Assembly (NCBI GenBank): GCA_023238725.1
Contig: CM041545.1
Span: 11,749,782-11,813,781, forward strand
Direction: 5' to 3'
From: Scortum barcoo
Taxonomy: Eukaryota > Chordata > Actinopteri > Centrarchiformes > Terapontidae
Length of the DNA: 64,000 nt
Shown: positions 45,761 to 59,500 of the stretch, in pieces
Numbering within the stretch: the stretch's first letter is position 1
Layout: each line of letters starts with the position of its first letter
Translations under genes and position numbers: made by a program
The notes under the pieces: generated by a model
Databases searched by the model: none
The model's input: the letters and a program-made list of their open reading frames with translations, nothing else
Told to the model about the DNA's origin: nothing

Positions 45761-48700
45761 GAAAACACAGATTTAGGTAACACTTCACATCATTGGAAGT
45801 TGCGTACTGCAGGCTGGGGCTCTGTGTGTCTTCTGTTTTGTATGCAGTGGCTGCCTATGGTTTGGATATAACTCATTTCTGAAAGCAAAAGCCTGACACC
45901 CCACTGCGTCTCCTATTGGCTTACTTTTGTTTTTGTTTTTCTGCTGCTCTAATATTGCTTTCCCCCGGCCGCTCACTTGAGAACAACCTGCCTGAATTTA
46001 CTGCAGCTGTAATACCATTTTCCCCAGGAAAGGTGACCTCCACTCCAGGTGTGGTGAATCTGTCATCGCTTCTCGGCTACCTCCATTCCTGCGGCTAATG
46101 ACAACAATACTTTGCGGATATATCTTCATGCTTGTTGATGGCTTCTAGCTACAAAAGGCATATTTCAAGCTAAAGTGTGGTAATGAGGGATATAAACAGC
46201 TGGTTATTTACTGTGGGTTTTTTGCGAATATGCAGACAGCTTATAACATGATATTTACTTAGCCTACACAAAACTGAGTAAATACACCTAGCTTTTTCAT
46301 ATCGTCATCGTCATCGTCATCATAGGATGCTGTGGTTGTAGAGGTGAATAGCACTCTGCATACAGGATGCTCTTGTGATTAATGGGAAAAATGCTGAAGG
46401 CACCAATTAAAGAGTAATTAGTTATTATTTTGCCTCCCCCCAACAAATGTGAACACTCTTTCTAAGTTTACAATAGCATATGTGACTTTATTTATTTATT
46501 TTGTGTGTGTGTGTGTGGTTTTTTTTTTTTCCATTTTCATTTTTTCATGTGATAATGCCACATCTTCTCTGTTCTCATTTATTTATTTATTTATCTCCCA
46601 AAGCAACTCTCATTATGGTGGTAGTATTTGATAGTACATTTTTAACGCCAGTCTCCCCGGCTAGATAAAACACCCACTTATCTTGGTAGTCACAGCAGCA
46701 GTGTCATTTTGTTCTGTCTGTTGCCACATTGAGGAGGGAGAGGCAGAGATTTTGAATGCGAGCTAGAATAAGACAGAGTGTGATTCTCAGGATGTGCATC
46801 TTGACTGACCTCTTTCTTATATTCTAGAACAAAGACATTTTCACTGTGAGTTAATCATAAGAAAATCATTTGGATCATGAAAATGGCATGCATCAACTGT
46901 GTGAAACTACGGGTGAAGAAGACCCGTGGAGGCAACACCATCTGTGGAAAGATGACACTCTCACACAGCTCACATTTTCACACCGCCGGTGAACCATATT
47001 CTCATTAGTGCTTTTCAGCAGTTGTGGAAAACTTCAGCTCCAAGAAACTTTTTTTTTTTTTTTCAGTAAATTATATGCACAGATTTGTTATGCACACTAC
47101 TATTAGATATAATTTACATCTCGAGGCCCTAGGTCCTAGGTCAGCATTAACATGAATTCAGGATGAGAATACTGAATAGTAACTCCGACACCCTTTTGGA
47201 CAGCCAGTAATGTGCTGACTATGGTGCAGGACACCAATGAAAATCCTCAGAACGTGGAGCCTAGAGATCCATAATGACCCCTGGTTACCATACATCTGAT
47301 GTGAAAGGGGCTGCAGGGCCATGCAATGTAAAATGGTCCACTCCATTAATATCACAGGAGCTGTAAAGCTGTCACTGCCACTCCATGCTCTTCCCACATA
47401 AAGCTGATTTGTGATGGCTCCAATCCGCCAGCCCTCAGTCTCCCTAATGATGGTGAGATCCATCACACTCATTTAATCAGAGCTGAAAGGAAAGCAAAGA
47501 AGATGGATGGGGCCATTGTGTGCCTCAATGGGTACTTTATAAAGTCACTCTCGTACCCCGTCCCACACCGCCCAAAATCTAGATGATAAAATAATCCGTA
47601 ATTTAGTGCAGTTGAAGTTGTTGTTTCTTTTTTTTAATCACCTGCTTGAACTATTGACACTAATGAGACTGTATTGCAAACAGCTTACACTCCTGAATTG
47701 ATGGTTATGTTTGATAGAATGTCCATTCTACCAAGAGCAGTAAAAGCCATGGGAAAGAAAACAGAAAAAAACAGAAAGACAAAAGACTGATGAACCAACG
47801 AGTCCTCCAAACTTAATGGAATTGGTTGTTCGTCACTGCCTTCCTAAAAAGACCCTTATGACCATTTCAAGAACGATTCATATGAGTATTTTCTCCTCTC
47901 ATGCCCACTACTGGTATGACAACATTTTTTGCCATCAATATGATGATGGTTTGAGAAATTACTCATGATCGTTTCCTGATCCGTCATCACAAAAGCAACA
48001 CAAAACATCTTGGTTCTGGTTAGACAAAGAATCCAAGCAATGGTGTCTGGTGCAAAATCAAATGTCTCTCATGTCATTATTCGCACAGCCACAAGGGGCT
48101 GCGTAAACTTAAGAAATTGCAGATTTGAACAACTGTTTGAACAAAAAGCGTTTTGGAAAAGGTCAGTTCTTATGGATGTTCAAAAACACAGACACATAAA
48201 GACAAACAGAGAAAGGAAAAGAAATCTAACACAAAGTCCCCATCACATTCATATTTGCATAGGGGTTCTAGTAGGTTGTTATTTTTTGTGTAGTTAACTA
48301 CTGAAGCTCCAAACTATTCTGGGCCATTAAAAGAAAGGAATGATGTTTTTATTTTAGCATTGCCTCTACTGTAATTGAACGCTGTGAAGGCAATATATTT
48401 GTCACCTTTGTGCAGTGCATGTGCAAAAGGGTCCACATCTCAGCCTGAGGAGGAATCACCATGGACATACTTAGGCAAATACATAACTGAGTAATCACGC
48501 TTGGTGTAACACCCCCACCTGGACCTTTCTAACTGATGGACATTGCATACAAGCTGACACTTTTCCATGAATTGTGTGATATTTTTTTGTTTATTTAAAT
48601 AAACTCAACTGAGTGGCATTTGAATTACAATGTCAGTTTGATTATTTAGTAGTCAACTAAATAATAGAGGCTTTAGTTAACCAAACTAGATTTTGCCCAT

Positions 48701-51700
48701 GGGTAGATTTGCTTTAGTCTCTTCCAAAGTGAATTAGTTGGTAGCTTGGAAAGCTTTCAAAGTAGCTTCCCAAACTCTGTCTGTCACTAGCATTCATTCA
48801 CTCACAGCTAATATATAATGCACATGTAGTGGGCCTTTTTGTGTGCACACCACCATGAAAGTCTGTGTGACCAACATCCCTGTTATTTCCCCCCATACAC
48901 TGTGCAGCAAGTGTGCAAGGCACCTGAGGTGGTGGACTGACGCTCCTGGAGGACCTGGGAGTTCACGGTGCAGTCAGCTGTGCAGGATGAAGAAGTTAGT
49001 GGAGAGAGCAGGAGTGATGTAGAGAAGTATGGAAATAAGCCTGTAATTCTCCGTTTGTAGGAAAGTCTGCTCATGACGGGACATGAATAATATGTCATGG
49101 GGACTGTCCTTGCACTCAGACACTTTGTGGTGGAAATAAAGAAGGTAAAATATTGTCAGCCCTTAAAGAAACCGATGAGAGACAAGAGAGAGATGAGAGA
49201 GAAAAAAAAATCCAAAATGAAAGAGAACATAGTGCAAGGTTATTTGGATCTTTCAGTGCTTTTACTGTTACAGAACATTATAATGAAAGGTTTTGTTGTT
49301 TCCTTCCTCTCTCTTTTGTGCTCAGTCATGCCCATTTCAGAGGCTTTGCAGCAATTGGCCTTTTACCTGCTCATGAGTGCAGCCAATTCTGCACCATCAA
49401 TAGCGACGGCTGTGCTGTGTATGGACATTACGTCTGCAATTCAGCAGAAAGTTGACAATGTTATTCTTTTGCCTAAAGCCACTGGGCCATATCCGTCAGT
49501 GCCACAGCAAGCCACTAAACCATCTGTAGATGTGTGTGTGTGTGTGTGTATACTCAGGGGTTGGTTGATATATTAGGAAAACAAATGGGTGGACAGAGGT
49601 GGGGGTGGACAGTAGGAAAAGACAGAGGGGTATAGGACCGCTGGAAGTGTGCAAGCAGCTAAACAAATAGCTGACTCTGTATTCCTCCAGGCGAAAATGA
49701 GGTTATTTCTGCGGCGAAGCTGCCCAATAAACTCTGCAATGAGGTTAAGGTCACAGCCAGACAGGACTCACCGCTTATCACTTTATGTATGTGTAACCGC
49801 TCGTGTGTGCGAGCATGCATTAGTGAGTGTGTGAGAACCAGATGTAAAGAGGAGAAGGGAGAAAGACAGAGAGGAAAGAGAGAGCGTAGAAAGACGATAG
49901 AAAAGAAGAGAAGACACACACGGAATGAGATGCCCACCTCCGCTGTGTGAGAGAGCTTAGCCCAGTGGGACAATCCATGCCACCATATTAGATTTTCTGC
50001 CTTATTGCCTCAGCCAAACTCTATCGCCTCAGGTCACTTTCCTGTATAAGGGGGATGCACATTACTCCAATCTCCACGAAAACCTCCCAGATATGTTGAT
50101 CCAGGGCCAAGGCTTTAATATCAGCCGGGCTAACCTCTCACAATCCACCCCAGGTTAATTCAATTCAAACAACGTTAAGACCGAACATGTCAATGTTGAA
50201 AATATTACCTTCAGTAATACATGTGGGTATATCCTATTTCAACAGACACGGATCCTAAGAGACCAGCAGGATTCATCTTAATAGGGAGCTGCATCAGCAA
50301 CTGCATCAGTACTCATTTATTTAATAAATGATGAGGGCTGTGTTGCCAAAGTAGCTTTCCTCACCCTTTTTTATTCGGTCATGGGTTGGATGAAGGCTAT
50401 GCAAATGATGAGGGAGGGAAGCCATAATCTGCAACTGAGACTGATGAGATCTCGGCGGTTAAAAAAAAGAAAAAAGAAGAAGCAAGCGTTAAAAAAAATC
50501 AATATGAATACAGAGCAAAAGAAGCATTTTCTTTCAAACATCACTTTATCTCCATCTGAGCTTTGCTACTTCTCTATCAGCCTAACCCTAGGTGACAAAT
50601 GAAATGTAATTCATCTGCATACACAAGCACGCTAAGTGTGGCATACCCACATGCTGCAACAGCTCGTGTCTTTACTATAGATTAGTGTTGGAGATAAAAT
50701 TGACAAATTGTGCTCTGGATGTGAAAAATATATCTCAAAGAGCTGCGTCTAAATCTTCCGAGAATGCACCCCCTCACAGAAACACAATAAAGTAGGATGA
50801 AGCATGCTCGTCATGTGCACTCAAACTTCTTATGCAGATAACCTTCAGAGCCACAGTCGCAGTCATTCAGCAAACATGATTCTGAAGAAATGATACGGAT
50901 GAACTCCTGACATTCAACAGCATGCTAGAGATGGATAGAGGACTCTGTAGGCGATTGTTGATGCCTGGAAACAAATGAGGAAATTATGAACACACACTGC
51001 ATGACTCATCCATCATATATATCGGTGACATGGCTCAGCATGTCCTTAATCTTCCTCATGCAAATTCATACACTGAGCTGTGCAGACTCCTTTTTTTTTC
51101 ATATCATACGGGAGCTCATCCATGAATGAGGGTTTGGAGCCGCCTCAGCCACATTACTGGGACCAGCATGACCTGTCAGATTCGCTGCTACGTGCCACTG
51201 TCAAAAGAGGCATCATCTGCATTGTTTTCGCTCCTTTCGAAGTCCATATGACAAATACGTACCTGAACGGACTCAAAGGAAGACTGGGAAGGCATGCATG
51301 AAGGTCTATTGTTGTTCTGTCATTTGCATTTTATTTAAACAGAGAAGCAAAAAGCAAAAAGCTATTTTAACAACAGCAGCATAGACAGTAAAGAACTGGC
51401 TGAACTCTGCATGGCATGATATGCAGAGAATCTGAGAGGACAAAGAACGAGTATGAAAGACCGAGAGACATTTCTGTAGCAAATTAAATACAGATAAGTG
51501 CACTTTGGAAATAGAGGGGAAAAAGAAGAGGTATTTGCCAGAAACTGCGAAGTCATTCCTGGGTCATGGAGAGAGAAGAAAAACAAGATGTGACTGCTGT
51601 TGAAGCTGTATCAGCTCTATTATTATCAGCCCAGGAACCAGTAACAAGCTTTTCCCTCCATAAATGGACAAATGGCGATGTCACTAAAGTCCGAATTCAT

Positions 51701-53177
51701 GGACTTGCGTTTCTTGAAGAATGACAGCTTTAATGACTTGCGATTCCGATTTTAATGGGAAAAGACTAAATTATGTAATTTAATTCTCTCTGCTACATTT
51801 AAAGTGCACTGGCCTTAATCTTGGTGCAGCACGGAGAGCTTTCCAAGCTCTGTGACACCATTCAAGTGCCATCAGTCTCCTGGTAGTTATGATGTAAGAA
51901 AATGCAATAAAGTGACTATGCATCATCAGCAAAGGCGATAATATCTTTCAACATGCACAGATTGTTGAACTGACCCTCGCCTTACATACTGCAAGGCTGC
52001 ATCGGCCAACAGTTTCCTCAGTTGAGTATTTAGAGAGAAAATATAATACAGAGAGCAGGACAGAACATCTGGAGCCACATTTCTATAGGACAGAAACCCT
52101 TAAATATAATTAAAAATAAACCTTTTATTTTGAAGGTTTATATGTTTTTCAGAGAACTTACTGTCCCTCTCACACAAGCACCACACTCAAAACCTCTAAA
52201 CGTAGCATAAATGTCACTGAGTCATAAATCATACATCCTGTGTTCTTCCTTCAGAAAAAAAAAAAAATCCAAAAACTTAGTGAGAAATTTCTATTTTTTT
52301 CAGGTTCCAATTTGCAGGCTAGGTGGTTAATTTACTGCTCAGCTGCGTTCCTGAAAATGTCACGTGGGACCGGTTAGACGCTTGTGTGATCCTCACTCTA
52401 CAATACCACTAACAAATAGGCTGTCTGCCCAACGCTATAGATCAAGTTTGTTTACTTTCCCCTTCGTTCCCTTCAGCGTAACGCTGCCACTCCAGCGGCC
52501 TGCCAGCTGCTGTCAATCAAACACAGACAGTCACTCATCTCTCCAGCTGCCTGACATGAAAAAAAAGCATTATGATATTTTCTCCTTTTTTTGCTTGAAT
52601 AATGAAAAAGATTTAAACAAAACATTTAACAAAACATGATCACATATATTCTGACTACAAAAAGGGAACTAAATGAGATTTCAGTTGGACTTTAATGTTT
52701 AATTACGTTCCTAATTGTTTGTTCATTAAACAGTAATTAACATGTTAATATGTACTACATGAATTTTGGTAAGTGATCTAAAAACATACTGATGTATTAA
52801 AGCCAAATTGTACATTTTTTATAGGTTTATGAATTCATTATTGAGCAGATATAGATTTCTCATGAACTATGTACGAACGCTCATGTACTTGAACACTGGA
52901 AGTCAATTTGATTTTAAATACTTTATGTCTACAATATGTGGAAATTCCCTGTTAAGCAACAACTAGATATATTTAAAAGATTAGTATACAAGCCATGTTC
53001 ACCAAATGTTTTTCTGTCAGCAATTTGAATATGCATTTATTCATTCAGATTCAGTAATCTGTGAGATTGCATCATCACAACTGCACATATATGACCACAC
53101 ATTTAATAATTATCATGAATAAACCAACAAAAAAAGGGTGACAAAAAAAAAATTACATCAAACCTGACTGTGCGCTA

Positions 53178-53180
<3 letters not shown>

Positions 53181-53264
<84 letters not shown>
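53181..53264 (+). repeat. (TTA)28 microsatellite
   Basis: A perfect 84-bp trinucleotide tract; read in frame it gives a spurious poly-Leu ORF. Confidence 0.97.
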
Positions 53265-55573
53265 GCTCGCTGCTTGCAACTTGACAAAACTGCAGCTCGC
53301 TTTATCAGTCTCATTAGATCAGCCAGAGGATCTTATAGATTTTCAGTCAAAGGACCCTCCAGATTAGATCCTCATGTGTAACTCCAGGCACCTCTGGAAG
53401 GCTCCTCGCTCCTCTGAACAACATTATGGGAATCAAGATGATAACGATGACGGGGCTTGATGGCTTTCAGGGTCATGCACCGACGGGGAGGTGTTGAAGA
53501 TATAAAATACGCAAAATAGGATGCAACCCACCCCTCTCTCACGTACACATGTTCAGTCTTCCTTATAAAGTTCAAAAGCTGTCTTTTTGAAAACTGCTTA
53601 ATCAATTTCGCCAGTAAAATGGCTAAACTGAAGTGGAAATCGATAAGACATCAATGATATTTTAAACTCATGGATGTCTGCTATCTTTTGCCCCCAGGCT
53701 AAAGAGGACAACAACGATCCTGTACATCATCATCAAAAAGCTCAGAGGGAATCAACACAAAAACCAGTAATGGTTACACTTTCTCTGAACTCTGCAGGGT
53801 CAACAGCAGCAGCACAGTCAGCATGACTTTGTTTTTCATGGACACTAATTGCTGTGGCCAGCTGAAAAAGACATTTTCTACAATAAAATGTTAAAACAAT
53901 GCTTAAAGATAAGGCATAAAAGAAGCGCTGTATCTTGGGAAAACGCGTGTACTTTAAAAACTGGAAACTCTTTGTTTTTGGGTATTTGAAATTTATTAGA
54001 AGTGTGTAATGCTGCATAAAAGAGATATATGAGTGTCACCAGCCTCTTGTTTGGTTTCTGCTGACTCTGGAATTATGCAACTCTTACAGGAGGGTAGACT
54101 CAAGTGAAAAATGGGTCCACTGTGAATTAAAATGAGAAGGCCAATAAATGCATCTGGGCTCAAGAAACCCGACCAGTAAAAAGAACAGTTTTAATCATCT
54201 CTTTCTAGTATTGATTAGTAAGTAGCCAGCTAAAATATTGATTATTGATTGATCAAGGATTACTATAGACACTATAGTCTTGTCTTTGTTTGTAGATACA
54301 GACTATGAATTTTGGTGTGTGTGTGACCTAAAATTAAGGGGTGATGGAACAACCTTAACTTTTTGTGCAAAAACTCGATCCATTTAAAGAGAGTAAAGGG
54401 AAGAATTGAAGTTACTGCACGTTCTGCAGTGGGCTTTCATGCCATTTATTTATTTTATTTGGTATATCTAGTTTTTTTTTTGTCTAGTATGTAGAAATGA
54501 TGTATAATGCATAATTGTGCATAAAAGAATATATTCAAATTAAAAAGAGGCTGGAATGTGTTGTTTGAATTACATGGTGATAAAAGTTGTGCAGTTTGAG
54601 ACAATGTAGTACAACTTTTATGTTACAGCTTCAGCTTTTGCATGTTGAGATTATTCAAAACTTTCTGAGGCAAGGATTTGTGGATGCTTAGATGAAATTG
54701 CATTATACTGTTCTCTTGCCCCACAGTTATATGTTATATGTAGGATGTATTACACGGTATCAATTTCCCATTAAAACCTCTACCAGCTCCTCGCTCAGCA
54801 CTTCGTATATAATTTCAGACAGAGTATTACTGGTGGGGAAAAGAAATGAAAGTATAGGCGTGCAAAATAACCAAGCCTGTGATTGCGTGTGGGATATAGA
54901 GTCTAATGTTAATAACAGTGAGTATTATGCCTAAACGCACTAAAAACTTTTTGCATTTTTGCTCACAAGCATGTCCAAACACACTCTATTTTTGGACCAT
55001 GCTCTATGTATAGAGTCAGGCCATGCATGCAGCAGTATTCACAAGGGAAGATCACGATGCCTGGCTTTTGATAAGATATGACAGAACATGCGTTGCACAA
55101 AGATGCACTCATGCTGATCGCTGCCTACAAAAACAAGCCAGAAGATTTTTTCTTCCAGCTCACATATGGTCACATATTTAGCTTTATGAGCATCCCTTGT
55201 AAACCTTCAAACCTGCTAGTGAGAAGTGGCAAAAACCTGGAAATAGACTCCAACCTGGACACTCTGAAAACTGTTATGATGATGAGAGGTTTCAAACAAC
55301 ATATGCCCGTGAGGACTTTGATAAACGTGTCAGCCAACAAGAGCCCATCAAACTGTTTCCCATTCATCTGTTTTGAATGTTTGTTGTGTTCAATTACCAG
55401 CTCATCAGCAGTTTAAAAAACATAAAAAAAGAATAGGCTTAAAGCAGCAATATGTCAAGGTCGCTGAGCATTTTCCTGCATATAATAAGCTTCCTATTCA
55501 AAAAGGGCTGGAGCCAATTATGTCCTTACGCAATTGTCTCTTTTAACACACATACATGTGCACCCACACAGAG

Positions 55574-55606
55574 ACACACACACACACACACACACACAAA
55601 CAAATC
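55574..55606 (+). repeat. (CA)n microsatellite
   Basis: A perfect CA tract. Confidence 0.95.
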
Positions 55607-56041
55607 ACTGGCGGTTTAAGGGTTTCTGTCACAAAGAGCAGCCATAGCTCTGAGTGGAGTAAATGCTCTGTAATTACCTCCAGCAAGCAGGTTGTTTTTG
55701 GTCCCATTAGGCTGTTAGTCTGTTAGCAGGCTATCTCAAAAAATACTTAACAGATTCTGAATAGAATTTATGGAATACTTTACCAGAAATTGCATAATAT
55801 TGAAAACAATGAATGAGTTACATCATTTTGAATATGAGGGCTGCAGAATCACCCAGTTGTGCCTTATTACTTAATTTTTATTATGCAACAGCTGCAGGAG
55901 AGTAGATTTAATACGATGTTGTAGTCAAATGTTCCCTTAAGCATTATTAGTGACCACTTACAGTCTCATTTGTGCAAAAATATTATTTCCTGGATTTAAT
56001 TATTTAAAAAAATAGCATGATTATTCATCATATTAGCTATT

Positions 56042-56515
56042 TTGATGCAGGGTCGAGGCTCCAACAGCAATAAAACCAAATACGAGCAGCTCGGGCATCC
56101 TCTTCCCAAACCACCCCCGAGCCCCTTCGAGGGGATCCTGAAGCATTCCCAGACCAGTTGGAATATATCAACCCTCCTGTGTCTTCTGGGCTTCCTCCCA
56201 GTCAGATGTGCCCAGAATACCTCCACAGGGAGGCTTCAGGGAGGCATCTTAATCAGATGCCCCCACCACCTCCAGTAGGCTCCATTCGACATAAAGGAGC
56301 AACTGTTGCAAGAATAGGTTAGGAGCTTAGATAGGGTATCAGAGTATCTGAGCTCCCAAGTCTATCCCTGTGAAGAAAACTAATTTCAGCTGCTTGTATC
56401 TGCAGTTCCATCCTTTTGGTCATGATCCAAAGCCTGTGACTAAAGGTGAGAGTTGGAGCGTAGATCAGCTGGTAAATCCCAAACTTCACCTTCAGGCTCC
56501 AAGCGAGGCCTGAGG
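56042..56515 (-). pseudogene. LINE reverse-transcriptase C-terminal remnant
   Basis: On the minus strand, pieces in order (56,515 down to 56,042) read KVKFGIYQLIYAPTLTFSHR, LWIMTKRMELQIQAAEISFL, then, in other frames, a decayed stretch, LEVFWAHLTGRKPRRHRR and VDIFQLVWECFRIP. These match a very common teleost non-LTR element whose C-terminal region reads ...SIYxPTLTYGHELWVMTERMRSRIQAAE...FRARPTGRRPRGRP...AWERLGIP. Frameshifts and missing stretches show it is dead. Only the last 160 or so codons remain, and the 3' UTR and tail were not recognised. The exact LINE clade is unresolved. Confidence 0.82.
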
Positions 56516-59500
56516 GTACAGCATATTGAAACAAATACACAGAGAAAGAGGCAGAGAATCACTGAGGTAGATAAATTCATTACTGTATTGCATACTGCAT
56601 ACTGCACAGAAATACAGATCAGGAGTAAACATTTGCATGGGTGAGTAAGAGAGAGACAAAGGAGATGGCATTAATGTCCCATTTGCCACGAGCTGTAACA
56701 CAGTTGAATGTTACTCATAATCAATTAGGCATGAGACTAATCTGCACTACTCAATCTCTAATTCATTGTTTTATAAAGGACTGAACTTATTATCATTGAG
56801 AGCAGAAATGAGACGAGCCGTGCTGAGTGGAGAGACATTTTATTTACCAAAGTGTGATTTAACTGAAGTGTTCGGAAGGCCATGCCAAGTCGTACATTGG
56901 AGAAAGAAAAATTAAGGCGTACTTAGAAAAAGAGCCGCTAGAAGGATAAAAATGAACTACCAAGTCTGTCATTAGCTGAAATATCAAAGCAAAGCAAGCG
57001 TTTTTGTTTTTTTGTTTTTTTTTTTTCCAAAAGACAAATAGTTGAGCCATCCACAGTCAAGGATGATGAGATGGCTCACGCAGTTGCGACAATCTGCTTG
57101 ATAACCCTTCATTTCAGAGAAGCAAAAAGAGCATCACACACAAAAATAGCTGAAAGGCTCACATCTTTTAATTCTGCGAGGTAACGACTGCATGAAACAC
57201 ACAAAAATAACACCTCAAAATAAAAACTTTGAGGTTGCAGTGTGACTTTTGGCTGTATTAACAATCCCATGTCAGGTTCACAGCCACCGCGCCAAGTGTT
57301 GCTGTGTTTGGTGGCGGAGTGCGTTCCCGAATGTGTGAAAGAGAAATAGGCTGCGAAAGTAGTATGCACACAATTTTCCACTCAAACGACAGCAACCGTG
57401 GCATATATCCTGCGTATTCCATGTATTAGGATGGAGCGAGGAAGGCAGTTTGTTTTTAAACCTCTTGAGAGTGAGTCGAGGGTTACAAAGTGTGGATGTA
57501 CAGACTGCAAGTTTTTGTGAGGCTTGTAAAGCTGCCCGGAGTTGTCTGTAGTGAGCTCCCAGCACAGTTTTCTTGTTCAATTCTGTCCAAACTAAAGCTG
57601 TAATGCTGCATCAGCTGTCTACCCGGGGAGTCCAAACATTTCATGCCAGGGACCACATGGAGCAAATAAATATATAGTTCAGTTCCATGAGCCTTTTCAT
57701 TTAATAGAGCATTCTAGTGAGTGAGTTTTAAGCACTTTGTGTTATAATACCACTTCTCACAGGAACAGTGATGCTGGGCCTTGGACTGAAGAAATACTGT
57801 CAGGTCAACTCAGTCTGCTTTTGTTCTGTGTCATGAGAGAAAAAAAAAGTTTTCTCACATTTTTCCTTTCTCTGGTTAAATTCCATGATCCGGGATGTGA
57901 ATTTTCACAGAAATGTTGGCGTTTGGGAAACTGGAGAAAACTGGGAAGCAACACCGTCGCTGATTTGGCGCTCCCGAAGTCGGAGCTTCACAACAAAGGA
58001 TTTTATGTGTGCCTACATCTGTCTTTCCCTTTGCAAGCCTTTGGTCATTGTGTTCAGATGGCCAGAGAGACAGACTAAATATAATTTCAAAATATAATCA
58101 GTGTGTTGGGTAGCATAAGGCCCGCGGGACGGCATTTAGACACCACAGTTCTGATGGGAATTAAGCCACATTTTACTGAAAATATTACAGGAACATACTG
58201 AGCTTACAGATGGATGGCAGAGAAGTGGATCATGCTGTAGGAGGCATTTGAGAACTTCCTATGGACATTGTGATCCTGTTTTTTGTAAAACTGTAAGAAA
58301 ATGGTCACTACTGGAATTTATGGTAACAAACATAAATTCTAGGAAAGAGATCCAGTCACAGATACAGTATGCTTTCTGATATGCCCCAGAGGACTGATGA
58401 ACATCCACTAGAGAGATCAATGGGTCAACAATACTGCAGAGCACAGCCCCCTACCTGCATGAAAACTCCAGTGTTTCTTGCACTCACACTGCTCATGTCA
58501 TTGAGAGCAAAGAGTAAATTGGGGCCCCAGATGTGTGCATTAGCTTCCCACTTCCAAACTGTAATGACTGCCAGCAAATTGTTGTTCACACAGAAACAGT
58601 AGGGATCAATCACACTGATGCTTCAGAGTAACAACTGTGTACAGCATCGTGTTTTAGCTAATCAAATCTACAGGGCACATTTTCAGCAATATTCTGTGAC
58701 TGTTAATAGTTTATTGTCACAAGATAATACATTTCACATGATTGCATATCTTGTCAGTGCTGCTGTGTTTTCCCCCATAGAACCAAAACCAGCTTTACTT
58801 TCACACAAGATCAACCCCTCTAACTAGTTTCTATGTCTATATAATATACAGAGATTTTATATATATTTTATATTTTATTTTATATTTTTATCTATGTGGA
58901 AAATTTAATTTGAATTTTGGGTCAATCTCAGTTTGTTTTGACTACAGCATCTCGGCCTAAGAGATATTTTCTGTTATTTTGACACACAGCATCAATTACT
59001 TGAATACATGTTATGTTCTAGTGGCAGATTACCACACAAGCAAAAAGCACCAAAAGGTGTACCAAATACCTCTTACTTCCCATCAGAGCCAGAAACATTA
59101 AGTCTTGTTTGATCCTTTGGTTCATATGTTTGCCTTTTCTTTCTTTACCTGCAGCATTTCTTTTACATTTTTTACTATTTTTCAATTTTTTTATTTTTAC
59201 ATCGTAAGTGGTTAAAAGCTGTTGTCTACCTGCTGCTTCCTCTCCACGGTGTTGGGGAACCACCAAAGTCATTAAGATACATTGTCTGGACCAATGGATT
59301 GACATTAGCATCACTAGCATAGCTACATTGACAGCCAAATAAAGCGTTTGTGTGTGGGGTTTTTTTTGTTTTTTTTTTGTGTCCCAGAACAGCTTCCACT
59401 CAAAGTGTGTCAATCCCCACAGACTCATGCCCATATGATGCTCATATGATTCATGTCAATATGTACCCCCATTTGTCTTGCGCTGGCAGAGTACAAACAG

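Larger units (their letters stand above)
45137..56041. other. Gene-free region
   Basis: Microsatellites are listed separately; a small (ATCGTC)n lies at about 46,303-46,320 and (ATTT)n at about 46,578-46,593. Open frames at 47,158-47,472 (minus) and 49,097-49,576 (plus) have no recognisable motifs. ATTAACATGTTAAT at 52,736-52,749 is a 14-bp palindrome. Nothing else was supported. Confidence 0.5.

Noticed and set aside
47158..47472. 104-codon open frame on the minus strand
   Set aside because: It has an ATG and reasonable length, but no domain, splice sites or neighbouring coding segment; likely chance.
49097..49576. 159-codon open frame on the plus strand
   Set aside because: It spans low-complexity AGAGAG and GTGTGT segments and overlaps a second open frame in another phase; no family motif.
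53178..53381. Poly-Leu open frame
   Set aside because: It is a translation of (TTA)n with a short random extension.
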